Source of the DNA: Clostridium sp. CMCC3677 | GTDB taxonomy: Bacteria; Bacillota; Clostridia; Clostridiales; Clostridiaceae | DNA: 64,000 nt | Direction of reading: 5' to 3' | Assembly (NCBI RefSeq): GCF_023845585.1 | Contig: NZ_JAMQHS010000003.1 | Coordinates: 1-64,000, forward strand | Shown: one piece after another, positions 34,111-42,694 of the stretch | Position numbering within the stretch: position 1 is the stretch's first letter | How the letters are laid out: every line of letters begins with the position of its first letter | The notes under the pieces: generated by a model | What the model was told of the DNA's origin: nothing | What the model saw: the letters and a program-made list of their open reading frames with translations, nothing else | Database searches by the model: none | Position numbers and translations under genes: made by a program

Positions 34111-35274
34111 TCACATATAATCTTTTGTATTTATTTTTAAACCTTTTTTCTTTAAATTTGCTTCTACTATTTCTTTTATAATAGAATATACTACTGCAAA
34201 TAAAGGTACACCTATAATCATTCCTATTAATCCCAAGAATTTTCCTGCAAATAATATTGAGAATAATATCCAAAAAGCAGATATTCCTATTGAATCTCCC
34301 AATATTTTAGGTCCAATAATATTTCCGTCAATTTGTTGAATTATTAATATTATTACTAAGAACCATAATGCTTTTACTGGAGATACAAATAAAATTATTA
34401 TAAATGATGGAACAGCTCCTATAAATGGTCCAAAGAATGGAATAATATTAGTTATACCCACTATTACTGATATTAATATAGCATATGGCATACTAAATAT
34501 AGTTAATATTATAAAAGTTAATACTCCTATAATAAAAGAATCTAATATTTTTCCCATTAAAAACTTTCCAAATGTATCATTACTTCTGTGAGTTATTTCT
34601 ATAATTTTTTCTGCAGCCTTTCTGTAAAAAACAGCATATGTTACTTTTTTACTCATTGCACAGAATTTTTCTTTATCAATTAGTAAATATATTGATATTA
34701 TTACGCCTAGAACAATATTCCAAATACTAGATGCTATTTTAGTAACAAAGCTTCCTAAAACAGGTAATAAATTAGTTGCAATCTTTATTATGTAATTAAT
34801 AAATTCATTAAAATTATTATTTATTAAAGGAAGATATTCTTCTGAAATATTTAAATCTAGCATTAATTCATTAATAAATTTTGTTGATTCATTAATAAAT
34901 TTAGGAACATCATTCACTAATCCTATTATACTTTGTATCAATTGTGGCAATACAAAGTGTATAAAAAGAGCAATCAATAACATAGCTGTTATATATGTAA
35001 TAAATAAACTTAATCCTCTCTTTCCTTTAAAACTAAGAGATTTTAATTTATTATATTCACTTATTTTTCTTTCATAAAATTTTAATATAAAATTTAATAT
35101 ATACGCCATTGAAAATCCTATTATAAATGGTTGTAATATAACTATTATTCCACTTATTTTTCCTAATAATGATCCAAATTCAGATATAGATAAGTAAAAT
35201 ATAATAATTGCACTTACAACTATAAAAGAATATATTGATATTGTGTTATATTTTTCATTCCAATTAATTTTCAT
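34111..35274 (-). CDS. AI-2E family transporter
   Basis: A 387-residue polytopic membrane protein of the AI-2 exporter / PerM family, with about eight helices: two at the N terminus, one near 90, then a cluster from about 190 to 350. The conserved end of the family (GPKILGDSIGISAFWILFSIL, given here from GPKILG at about 320, and later GVPLFAVVYSIIKE) is present. Family members include Na+/H+ antiporters and autoinducer-2 exporters; the substrate is not predictable. Monocistronic. Confidence 0.88.
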   Translation of the reverse strand: MKINWNEKYNTISIYSFIVVSAIIIFYLSISEFGSLLGKISGIIVILQPFIIGFSMAYILNFILKFYERKISEYNKLKSLSFKGKRGLSLFITYITAMLLIALFIHFVLPQLIQSIIGLVNDVPKFINESTKFINELMLDLNISEEYLPLINNNFNEFINYIIKIATNLLPVLGSFVTKIASSIWNIVLGVIISIYLLIDKEKFCAMSKKVTYAVFYRKAAEKIIEITHRSNDTFGKFLMGKILDSFIIGVLTFIILTIFSMPYAILISVIVGITNIIPFFGPFIGAVPSFIIILFVSPVKALWFLVIILIIQQIDGNIIGPKILGDSIGISAFWILFSILFAGKFLGLIGMIIGVPLFAVVYSIIKEIVEANLKKKGLKINTKDYM

Positions 35275-35440
35275 TTTTCCCTCTCTTTTGTAGTAGTTAT
35301 TTAAATAATACTACTATGTAATCATTATAGATTTTTTACATATAGCTTTCAACAAAATTCTCATTAACTTAATTATAATTATGAACTATATACAAAATAT
35401 AATACAAAATTCAAGATATAAATTAATAACTTAAATTGAT

Positions 35441-36094
35441 CTATACAATTATCTTTAGTAATTCATCTAAATCTTTAACTATATAAGTTGCACCTGCTTC
35501 TTTTAATTCATCATAATTTCCATATCCATATAGTACCCCAATACTATCAATGTTAAATTCTTTTGCTCCAATAATATCGTGTTCTCTATCCCCTATCATA
35601 ACAACATTCGATAAATCAGTGATATTATTTTCTGATAAAACGTATTCTATGACTTCACTCTTTTTAGAACGAGTTTCATCCATATTACTACCACCAATAA
35701 AAGTAAAGTATTTTGATAAACCAAAATGGTCAAGTATTTTTTCTGCAAAAAACTTAGGTTTTGATGTTGCAACCATAAGAGTTTTTCCTCTGTCTTTTAA
35801 TGATTTTAGAAATTTCTCCATTCCTTCATATACATCATTTTCAAAAAGACCCACACTTGCAAATCTTTCTCTAAACTTCTCTATAGCCTCTACTGTTTTT
35901 TCTTCATTAAATCCATAATACAAATTAAAAGTATCTTTTAATGGTGGACCTATAAATTTAGTTAGTGTATTTATATCTTCAACATTAATTCCAAAATGTT
36001 TTAATGAATATTGTATTGATTTTGTTATTCCAATCATAGGGTCAGTTATTGTTCCATCTAAGTCCATAAAAATATAATCATATTCTTTATTCAA
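35441..36094 (-). CDS. HAD-family hydrolase (phosphoglycolate phosphatase-like)
   Basis: A 217-residue HAD phosphatase. Motif I FMDLDGTITD (about 9-18), motif II VATSKP (about 110), motif III Lys and motif IV VMIGDREHDIIGA (about 165-177) are intact, with a helical cap after motif I as in the Gph/PpaX group. Start is ambiguous: a TTG at 36094 has GGAGGG six bases upstream, while an in-frame ATG at 36100 abuts that site. Substrate unknown; 5'-nucleotides or phosphoglycolate are usual. Confidence 0.88.
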   Translation of the reverse strand: MNKEYDYIFMDLDGTITDPMIGITKSIQYSLKHFGINVEDINTLTKFIGPPLKDTFNLYYGFNEEKTVEAIEKFRERFASVGLFENDVYEGMEKFLKSLKDRGKTLMVATSKPKFFAEKILDHFGLSKYFTFIGGSNMDETRSKKSEVIEYVLSENNITDLSNVVMIGDREHDIIGAKEFNIDSIGVLYGYGNYDELKEAGATYIVKDLDELLKIIV

Positions 36095-36241
36095 AGTCAT
36101 CCCTCCAAATTAATATTCTTTCTAGAATATTATATTAAAATTTTAATAATAGTACAAAATAAAACTAGAATTATTTATATTTTTTTTGTTATTATAATAT
36201 ATAGACAATTTTTTACTATATAAAGATAGGAGAGGTTTTTT

Positions 36242-37189
36242 ATGATTGATCTATGCACTTTAGGGACAATAGGTGGAATGCCTATGGTTGATAAATTTTT
36301 ATCTTCTACTTTGATAAACATAAATGGTAGAAAAATTTTAATTGATTGTGGTGAAGGTACACAAGTTGCCATGAGAAAAATAGGTTGGGGGTTTAAATCT
36401 TTAGATTTAATTTGTATAACTCACTCTCACGGCGATCATACAATAGGATTACCTGGATTACTTTCTACAATAGGTAATTGTGGTAGAAGTGAAAAAATTA
36501 CAATAGTTGGACCAAAAGGAATTAAAGAAATTGTTAATGGTTTAAATGTTATAAACCCATATCTTCCTTACGAACTAGAAATTATTGAATTAGAAAATAA
36601 TGAGTTAAAATTTTTAATAAATACAAATGGTACTTCTTTATGTGAAAATGATGATAAGTGTAATCTTATATTATCTTCATTAGAAGTTGAACATTCTGCT
36701 AAATGCCTAAGTTATAATTTTTATATCAAAAGATTCCCTAGATTTTCTGTAGATAAAGCTATTAAAAATAATGTACCTAAAACTTTATGGAACAAACTAC
36801 AAAGTCAAGAAACTATAAATTATAATAATAGGATATATACCCCTGATTTAGTTCTTGATAATGAGCGTAAAGGCATTAAAATATCATATGTAACTGATAC
36901 AAGACCAACTAATGCTATTCCTGATTTTATCAAATATAGTGACTTGTTTATTTGTGAAGGTACTTATGGTAGCGATGAAGATATAGAAAAAGCTATAAAA
37001 AATAAACATATGACATTTAGAGAAAGTGCAACCTTAGCTCAAAATGGAGAATGTAAAGAATTAATTTTAACTCATTTTAGTCCTGCATTATCTAATCCTG
37101 AAAGTTATATCTATAATGCAAAAGAGGTTTTTGAAAATTCCAATGTTGCTCATGATGGTTTAATTAAAAACCTAAAGTTTATAGATTGA
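36242..37189 (+). CDS. rnz: Ribonuclease Z (metallo-beta-lactamase fold)
   Basis: A 315-residue zinc phosphodiesterase that cuts tRNA precursors 3' to the discriminator base. It has the N-terminal TLGTIGGMP-like loop, the HSHGDH motif (61-66) followed by IGLPGLL, a later EVEHSAKCLSY with a ligand His, VTDTRP with the bridging Asp, and the closing LTHFSPAL His. Length fits RNase Z with a middle exosite insertion. Divergent from the HAD gene. AGGAGAGG ribosome site. Confidence 0.92.
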   Translation: MIDLCTLGTIGGMPMVDKFLSSTLININGRKILIDCGEGTQVAMRKIGWGFKSLDLICITHSHGDHTIGLPGLLSTIGNCGRSEKITIVGPKGIKEIVNGLNVINPYLPYELEIIELENNELKFLINTNGTSLCENDDKCNLILSSLEVEHSAKCLSYNFYIKRFPRFSVDKAIKNNVPKTLWNKLQSQETINYNNRIYTPDLVLDNERKGIKISYVTDTRPTNAIPDFIKYSDLFICEGTYGSDEDIEKAIKNKHMTFRESATLAQNGECKELILTHFSPALSNPESYIYNAKEVFENSNVAHDGLIKNLKFID

Positions 37190-37291
37190 AAAATACTTTA
37201 CAATTTTTAGTTTTACTTTTCCTTTATTAAAAGTTATAATATGTAAATATAAAAACTTAATTACTTTTTTTATTTCGAAGGAGAGATATGT

Positions 37292-38893
37292 GTGAATGGT
37301 ATAAATATGCTTATTGAATTAATTGGGGGCTTGGGGCTATTTCTCTTTGGTATGAAGCTCATGGGAGACGGGCTTGAAAACGTTGCAGGTGAAAGATTAA
37401 AAGGTATTTTAGAAAAAGTAACAAATAATAAATACATGGGAGTTTTTATTGGAGCTCTCGTAACTGCTATAATTCAAAGTTCTAGTGCTACAACAGTAAT
37501 GGTTGTTAGCTTCGTAAATGCTGGTCTTATAAATCTTATGCAAGCTACTGGCATTATCATGGGCGCAAATGTCGGAACAACTATAACAGCACAATTAATT
37601 TCTTGTAAATTAGATAATATTGCACCTTTATTTGTAGGTATCGGTTCAATATCACTCTTAGTTACAAGTAAGAAAAAGCATAGAGATATATCTTCCATAA
37701 TATTAGGATTTGGTATACTATTCCTTGGAATGAATTTTATGTCTAATGCTATGAAACCGTTAGCTGAATCATCAATTTTTTCGCAAATTTTAGTTCTCGT
37801 TGGCAATAATAAACTCTTAGGAGTTTTATGTGGACTTTTAATGACTGCAATAGTTCAAAGTTCTTCTGCCACAACTGGTATCTTAATAGCCCTTGCTACA
37901 ACTGGAGCTATTGATATGAATATTGCATTGCCTATTATATTTGGATGCAATATTGGAACTTGTGTTACAGCACTTTTAGCCTCTGCTGGTGGAAGCAAAA
38001 CTGCTAGAAAGGCTGGCTTAATACATCTCTTTTTTAATATTATAGGTGTATTAATATTTACTCCATTTATAAATCCACTAATTTCATTTATAAAATATAT
38101 TAACCCTACAGATGTTTCTAGACAAGTTGCAAATGCTCATACTATTTTTAATATTACAAGTACAATAGTTTTACTGCCTTTGTCAAAATATCTTGTTTTA
38201 TTAGCAAATAAAATCTTACCTGGTAAAGATTCTTTAGAAACAGATGGATCAATTTATTTGGATAAAAATTTATTAGATACTCCTATTGTAGCAACTGGAC
38301 AAGTTGTTAATGAAACAATTAGAATGGGTAAAATTGCACAAAAAAATATAGAATTAGCCATGAAAGCTTTTTTGATTGAAAATGAAGAATACATAAAACA
38401 AGTATATAGTAATGAGAAAATAATAAATACTTTAGAAAAAGAGATAACAGATTATTTAGTTCTATTATCAAATTATGAATTACCAGATACTGATAGTAAA
38501 ATTTTAAGTACAAGCTTTCATATAATTAATGACATAGAAAGAATTGGTGATCATGCAAAAAATATAGTAGAATTGGCTACTGAAAAAATTGATGATCATA
38601 TTAGAATTCCACAAGATGCTATTGAAGAACTTATGAGTATGTATGAGCAGACTCTTAATGCCTTAACTTTAGCTTTAAAGTGTTATGAAAACAGTGATTA
38701 TACTAACGCTAAGCATGTAAAAGAAATTGAATTGAAAATAGATACTTGTGAAAAAACACTTAGAGAAAGCAATATAAAAAGATTAAATCAAAAAAAATGT
38801 TCAGCTAACTCTAGTACAATATTTTTAGATTTGATTAGTAATCTTGAAAGGATTGGTGATCACTCTACTAATATTGCCGAAAGAGTACTTTAA
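37292..38893 (+). CDS. Na+/phosphate cotransporter with PhoU domain
   Basis: A 533-residue protein. The N-terminal half (to about 320) is a NptA/PiT-II transporter with two inverted repeats, seen in QSSSATTVMVVSFVNAG (about 65) and QSSSATTGILIALATTG (about 190), and the flanking MGANVGTT / FGCNIGTC. The C-terminal part (about 345-533) is a PhoU domain with two three-helix bundles (INDIERIGDHAKNI, SNLERIGDHSTNI). Substrate is inorganic phosphate with Na+. GTG start at 37292, ribosome site GAAGGAGAG. Monocistronic with a good terminator. Confidence 0.93.
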   Translation: MNGINMLIELIGGLGLFLFGMKLMGDGLENVAGERLKGILEKVTNNKYMGVFIGALVTAIIQSSSATTVMVVSFVNAGLINLMQATGIIMGANVGTTITAQLISCKLDNIAPLFVGIGSISLLVTSKKKHRDISSIILGFGILFLGMNFMSNAMKPLAESSIFSQILVLVGNNKLLGVLCGLLMTAIVQSSSATTGILIALATTGAIDMNIALPIIFGCNIGTCVTALLASAGGSKTARKAGLIHLFFNIIGVLIFTPFINPLISFIKYINPTDVSRQVANAHTIFNITSTIVLLPLSKYLVLLANKILPGKDSLETDGSIYLDKNLLDTPIVATGQVVNETIRMGKIAQKNIELAMKAFLIENEEYIKQVYSNEKIINTLEKEITDYLVLLSNYELPDTDSKILSTSFHIINDIERIGDHAKNIVELATEKIDDHIRIPQDAIEELMSMYEQTLNALTLALKCYENSDYTNAKHVKEIELKIDTCEKTLRESNIKRLNQKKCSANSSTIFLDLISNLERIGDHSTNIAERVL

Positions 38894-38918
38894 TATTTTT
38901 ATAATTTCCTAAAGAAGA

Positions 38919-38948
38919 AAAAAGCGACTGTAAATCAGTCGTTTTTTT
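38919..38948 (+). terminator. Terminator of the Na/Pi cotransporter gene
   Basis: CGACTG (38925-38930) pairs with CAGTCG (38936-38941), extended by AAAAAAG / TTTTTTT into a long stem, with seven T at the end. Confidence 0.9.
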
Positions 38949-39152
38949 CATATTTGCCTTTCTGAAAATATATAAACTTTCAAATTGTTCTATACTCTTT
39001 AAAATATACTTTTAAAGAGTATATTCTTTCTAAACATAATTACTGATATTTAAAATTAAAACACATGTTTTTATGTACTTTTAGTTTTTACATTAATATG
39101 ATATACTATTTAAGTATTTTTACTATTAAATAATAGGGGGAGTTATTTAACT

Positions 39153-39761
39153 ATGATACACATTTTAATAACAATATTATTTTTAACTTTAATTGGTGGA
39201 CTTATAGGTTGGATTACTAATATTTTAGCTATAAAGTTATTATTTAGACCAATAAAACCTATAAAAATACCTATATTTAATATAGAAATTATAGGCCTTA
39301 TACCAAAAAGACAAAAAGAAATTGCTAAAAATATTGGGCAAGTTATTGCAAATGAATTATTATCAGTAGATGATTTATTTAATGAAATAATAAAAGAAGA
39401 AGATAAAGAAAACTTTAATGAATATATAAAAAATAAAATAGTAAATGTAATATCAGAAAAAATCAATTTCATTCCTGCTCCATTTAATGTAATGATTAAA
39501 AGCTATATTGATGAAATTATTAATACTGAATTAAATCCTATTATCAACGATATACATAATACAATTATGTCAAAAGCTAAAGAAAAAATAGATATTGAAA
39601 AAATTGTTGAAGAAAAAATCAATCTTCTTGATTTGAATAAATTGGAAAGCATAATAATATCTGTTGCTAAAAAAGAACTTAAACACATTGAAATACTAGG
39701 CTTTATTTTAGGTGGTTTTATTGGAATAATTCAATCTTTAATAATACTTTTTATAAAATAA
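39153..39761 (+). CDS. DUF445 family membrane protein
   Basis: A 202-residue member of DUF445 (YheB-like). An N-terminal membrane helix is followed by the family signature GGLIGWITNILAIKLLFRPIKP (given as GWITNILAIKLLFRP at about 15-29). A long helical, charged middle and a C-terminal membrane helix (about 180-202, FILGGFIGIIQSLIILF) complete it. Function is unknown in the family; a sporulation or envelope role is reported only loosely. AGGGGGAG ribosome site. Confidence 0.88.
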   Translation: MIHILITILFLTLIGGLIGWITNILAIKLLFRPIKPIKIPIFNIEIIGLIPKRQKEIAKNIGQVIANELLSVDDLFNEIIKEEDKENFNEYIKNKIVNVISEKINFIPAPFNVMIKSYIDEIINTELNPIINDIHNTIMSKAKEKIDIEKIVEEKINLLDLNKLESIIISVAKKELKHIEILGFILGGFIGIIQSLIILFIK

Positions 39762-39794
39762 AATATAAAGTATTAGGCTTTGTTATAAATAATT

Positions 39795-39837
39795 AAAGAT
39801 CAGATATTAAATAATAAAACTTTAACATCTGATCTTT
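39795..39837. terminator. Convergent terminator between DUF445 and udk
   Basis: AAAGATCAGAT-a-TTAAA (39795-39811) pairs with TTTAA-c-ATCTGATCTTT (39821-39837) with one mismatch. It lies between converging genes. Confidence 0.85.
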
Positions 39838-39871
39838 ACTCTATGTATTGCAAATTATCTATTAATATTTT

Positions 39872-40483
39872 TTAAATAAAGCTACGTATTCTTTCTAGTA
39901 ACATACTAAGCGCAACTGTATTACATCCACCTTCTGGAATTATAATATCAGCTCTTTTTTTACTAGGGTCCACAAATTCTTCATGCATAGGTTTTACAGT
40001 AGTAAGATATTGATTAATAACAGAATCAAGATCTCTTCCTCTTTCTTGTACATCTCTTAATAGTCTTCTAATGATTCTAACATCAGCATCTGTATCTACA
40101 AATACTTTAATATCCATCAAGTCACATAATTCTTGATTTTCAAAAATTAATATTCCCTCAACTATTATTACTTTTGCAGGCTTGATCATAATTGTCTCAC
40201 TTGTTCTAGTATGTTCAACAAATGAATATACTGGATGATTAATAGTTTCTCCATTTCTTAACATCTTAAGATGTTTTATCAGAAGATCAGTTTCAAAAGA
40301 ATTAGGATGATCGTAATTTAATTTCTTACGTTCATCTAATGATATATTATCATTTGATCTATAATAATAATCATGAGAAAGTATAACTACATCATCACCA
40401 AATTCTTCTTTAATATTCAATGATAAAGTAGTTTTTCCTGACCCTGTTCCTCCGGCTATCCCTATTATCATTATATCTTGCAT
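39872..40483 (-). CDS. udk: Uridine kinase
   Basis: A 203-residue P-loop kinase that phosphorylates uridine and cytidine to UMP and CMP in pyrimidine salvage. Walker A GGTGSGKTT (about 10-18), SHDYYYR (about 37), PAKVIIVEGIL (about 94) and DTDADVRIIRRLLRD (about 113-127) are typical. Normal length, GGAGG site. A convergent terminator follows. Confidence 0.95.
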   Translation of the reverse strand: MQDIMIIGIAGGTGSGKTTLSLNIKEEFGDDVVILSHDYYYRSNDNISLDERKKLNYDHPNSFETDLLIKHLKMLRNGETINHPVYSFVEHTRTSETIMIKPAKVIIVEGILIFENQELCDLMDIKVFVDTDADVRIIRRLLRDVQERGRDLDSVINQYLTTVKPMHEEFVDPSKKRADIIIPEGGCNTVALSMLLERIRSFI

Positions 40484-40569
40484 AATATAATTTCCTCCAT
40501 ATCGATTATGTTTAATTTATATTTAATATAAAATATTCTTATAAATTTATATATTTTTTTCCTATATAA

Positions 40570-40650
40570 TAATAGCATAGCTATTATTATTTATCTATAT
40601 TAAATTGTTTGTTTTAAAAAATAAGGAATAAAATAGCTATGCTGATATAA
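40570..40650 (-). terminator. Terminator region of the 40.7 kb membrane protein gene
   Basis: A palindrome TAATAGC-ATA-GCTATTA (40570-40586) has a second, inverted partner AAATAGCTATGCTGATAT (about 40630-40648). Alternative pairings are possible. It separates the 40.7 kb gene from udk. Confidence 0.5.
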
Positions 40651-40678
40651 TTTTTATTAGTAATTTTGAACAAGTATT

Positions 40679-41686
40679 TTAAAATACAGAAGATTTTTTA
40701 TAGAAATATACAGTTAATTTATTATCATCCTTAGATACTACTGCTTTTTCTCTACCCTTTTCATTTGTATTTTCATCATCTTCAAAAAATTCTATTGCTC
40801 TATTAATTGATTTTATATCTAAACTATTTTCTACTTCTTTTCTATACAAAACCGCTAATTTATTGCTAAAATTATTATCAAATGATGATACATAATTTAT
40901 TGTTCTATTGTTGCTACTACTTGTATTAAATTTATTTTTTAAATTATCATTGTTATTTTTATTGTATTTATTTTTTTTGAGTTCCTCTTTTCTTAAATTA
41001 ATATTCTTTAAGTAATATGATACATCCTCTATCTCTAAATTGCTCAAGTCATTAGCTAATTTTATACCACATTCTTTAAAACAATTAACTGCATTTTTTA
41101 GTTGAATACATACTTCAACTTCACTACCATAGCGCTTACTAAATTCTCCTAATAGTTCATTTACTTTTTCTTCATTATATAAATTCATAAATGATATATC
41201 TTTACTTATATTATTTGCTATCAAGTATGCCTTTTTATATTTTATATTATTAAAGGCTTGTATACTGCAATAAATTGATATTATAATACCTGAAATTAGA
41301 ACTATTAAATTTCTTCTTAAAATAAACGTCAAAATTAGAAAACACCAAAAAAATAATCTTGAAGTCTTATATTTTCTTATGCCTTTAATTAAATTCTCAT
41401 CCTCATTAATTATTTCATTAACTATTATTCTCTTATTTTTTAACTTATTTTTTCGTTCTTGTATTCCCTTAATAAAAGATTTTAAGTTTAATTTTTTCTT
41501 TTTAAATATCCATAATTGCTTCTGTCTTTTTATATCTCCATTTTGTCCATAAACTATTAGTCTATTTTTATTTAATGATATATTGTTATCCTTATATTTA
41601 GTTATAATAGTTATATTTCCATTTGTAGATATTTTTACTTTTATATTTTCACCTAATCTAAAGTTTTTTTTATATTTAACTCTCAT
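40679..41686 (-). CDS. Membrane protein with DUF4236-like N terminus, unknown
   Basis: A 335-residue protein. The N-terminal ~60 residues (RVKYKKNFRLGENIKVKIS, G-Q-N-G) resemble DUF4236, a beta-rich domain found at the start of membrane-associated proteins. Two membrane helices follow at about 115-150 (RLFFWCFLILTFIL, LIVLISGIIISIYC). The rest is cytosolic, helical, Asn/Lys-rich with a low-complexity linker (NNNDNLKNKFN, SSSNNRT). Start is ATG 41686 behind AAGGTGG; a GTG 12 bases earlier overlaps the site. No function known. Confidence 0.65.
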   Translation of the reverse strand: MRVKYKKNFRLGENIKVKISTNGNITIITKYKDNNISLNKNRLIVYGQNGDIKRQKQLWIFKKKKLNLKSFIKGIQERKNKLKNKRIIVNEIINEDENLIKGIRKYKTSRLFFWCFLILTFILRRNLIVLISGIIISIYCSIQAFNNIKYKKAYLIANNISKDISFMNLYNEEKVNELLGEFSKRYGSEVEVCIQLKNAVNCFKECGIKLANDLSNLEIEDVSYYLKNINLRKEELKKNKYNKNNNDNLKNKFNTSSSNNRTINYVSSFDNNFSNKLAVLYRKEVENSLDIKSINRAIEFFEDDENTNEKGREKAVVSKDDNKLTVYFYKKSSVF

Positions 41687-41978
41687 TCCAATAGCCACCT
41701 TTTCTTTATAATATTTCAGGCTTTAATCTCAATGACTTAAATGTAAATTTTTGTAATTATTTACCTTAATTTTACACTAGCTTTCAAAAATAATCAAGGG
41801 GCTATCTTTTATTTATTAATCAATTGTTTTTAATGACAGATTTATCTTTATTAACTAATATATATAGAATAAATATTAATATATTACAAAATATAAAATT
41901 AAGTAATTATCTTTATATTTACTTTGTAATTCAATACAAACGATATATTTTCAAAAATGGATTAAATTTTATAAAATG

Positions 41979-41987
41979 TGTTATAAT
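41979..41987 (+). promoter_or_regulatory. Extended -10 of the CarD gene
   Basis: TGT-TATAAT, a perfect extended -10 with no good -35, 35 bases before the TTG start. The rest of the 41687-41978 gap shows nothing recognisable. Confidence 0.55.
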
Positions 41988-42021
41988 GTAAATAAGCACA
42001 TAAATAAAAGGAGGTGTTTTT

Positions 42022-42504
42022 TTGTTTAACGTTGGTGATAAAGTTGTTTATCCCATGCAAGGAATAGGAATAGTTCAAAGAATTGAAGAAAAACTTTTCT
42101 GTGGTAAGAAAAAAAAATATTGTATAATACAAATGTTAAAAAATAGTTTAGAAATAATGATACCTATTGATAGAATACCTAATTCTAAATTACGTATGAT
42201 TAATGATATTAATACACTAGAAGATATACTAGATCATATTCAAGACACATCTAATCCGGAAGAAATAGATCTTCCTTCTAAACAAAGATATGAGATAAAT
42301 TTAAATAAAATAAAATCTGGTTTATTGGAAGATAGCGTAGATGTATTTTATAATTTAACTCTTATCAATAAGATGAAAGCTCTCAACTCAACAGAAAAAC
42401 AAATATTAAACACAGCACGCAAATTCCTAATAGATGAAATAAGAGTCATTAAAAATATAAGCGAAAATGAAGCTACAAAAATATTAAAATCTAGTATTAA
42501 TTAA
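42022..42504 (+). CDS. CarD family RNA polymerase-interacting regulator
   Basis: A 160-residue CarD/CdnL-type protein. The N-terminal Tudor-like RNA polymerase interaction domain (MFNVGDKVVYPMQGIGIVQRIE at the start, with VGDKVVYPMQGIG at 3-15) is followed by a helical C-terminal domain. Such proteins bind the RNA polymerase beta subunit and stabilise open complexes. It starts at a TTG with a perfect AAAGGAGGTG seven bases upstream. It lies alone, flanked by unrelated membrane genes. Confidence 0.9.
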   Translation: MFNVGDKVVYPMQGIGIVQRIEEKLFCGKKKKYCIIQMLKNSLEIMIPIDRIPNSKLRMINDINTLEDILDHIQDTSNPEEIDLPSKQRYEINLNKIKSGLLEDSVDVFYNLTLINKMKALNSTEKQILNTARKFLIDEIRVIKNISENEATKILKSSIN

Positions 42505-42538
42505 ATTAATGCTTCAAATTTATTTTTTAAATTTATTA

Positions 42539-42572
42539 GAATAACTGATAATTTTCTTAAAATTAAGTTATT
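42539..42572 (+). terminator. Hairpin after the CarD gene
   Basis: AATAACTGATAATTTT and AAAATTAAGTTATT pair around a CTT loop with bulges; it is AT-only, so a weak terminator at best. Confidence 0.4.
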
Positions 42573-42643
42573 ACTCATGATTTTTTAATTTAATATTTTA
42601 AATTACATAAAAGAAATATTTTACACCTTAGTTGTAATAAAGA

Positions 42644-42675
42644 AAGCTATATTGCTTATCTTAGCAATATAGCTT
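42644..42675 (-). terminator. Terminator of the 42.7 kb membrane protein gene
   Basis: AAGCTATATTGC (42644-42655) pairs with GCAATATAGCTT (42664-42675), 12 bp with an 8-base loop, 19 bases from the stop. Confidence 0.85.
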
Positions 42676-42694
42676 AATTTTTTACAAATATAAA

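Noticed and set aside
36175-36372. 65-codon minus-strand ORF over the rnz start
   Set aside because: Antisense shadow of the RNase Z N terminus with no ribosome site.
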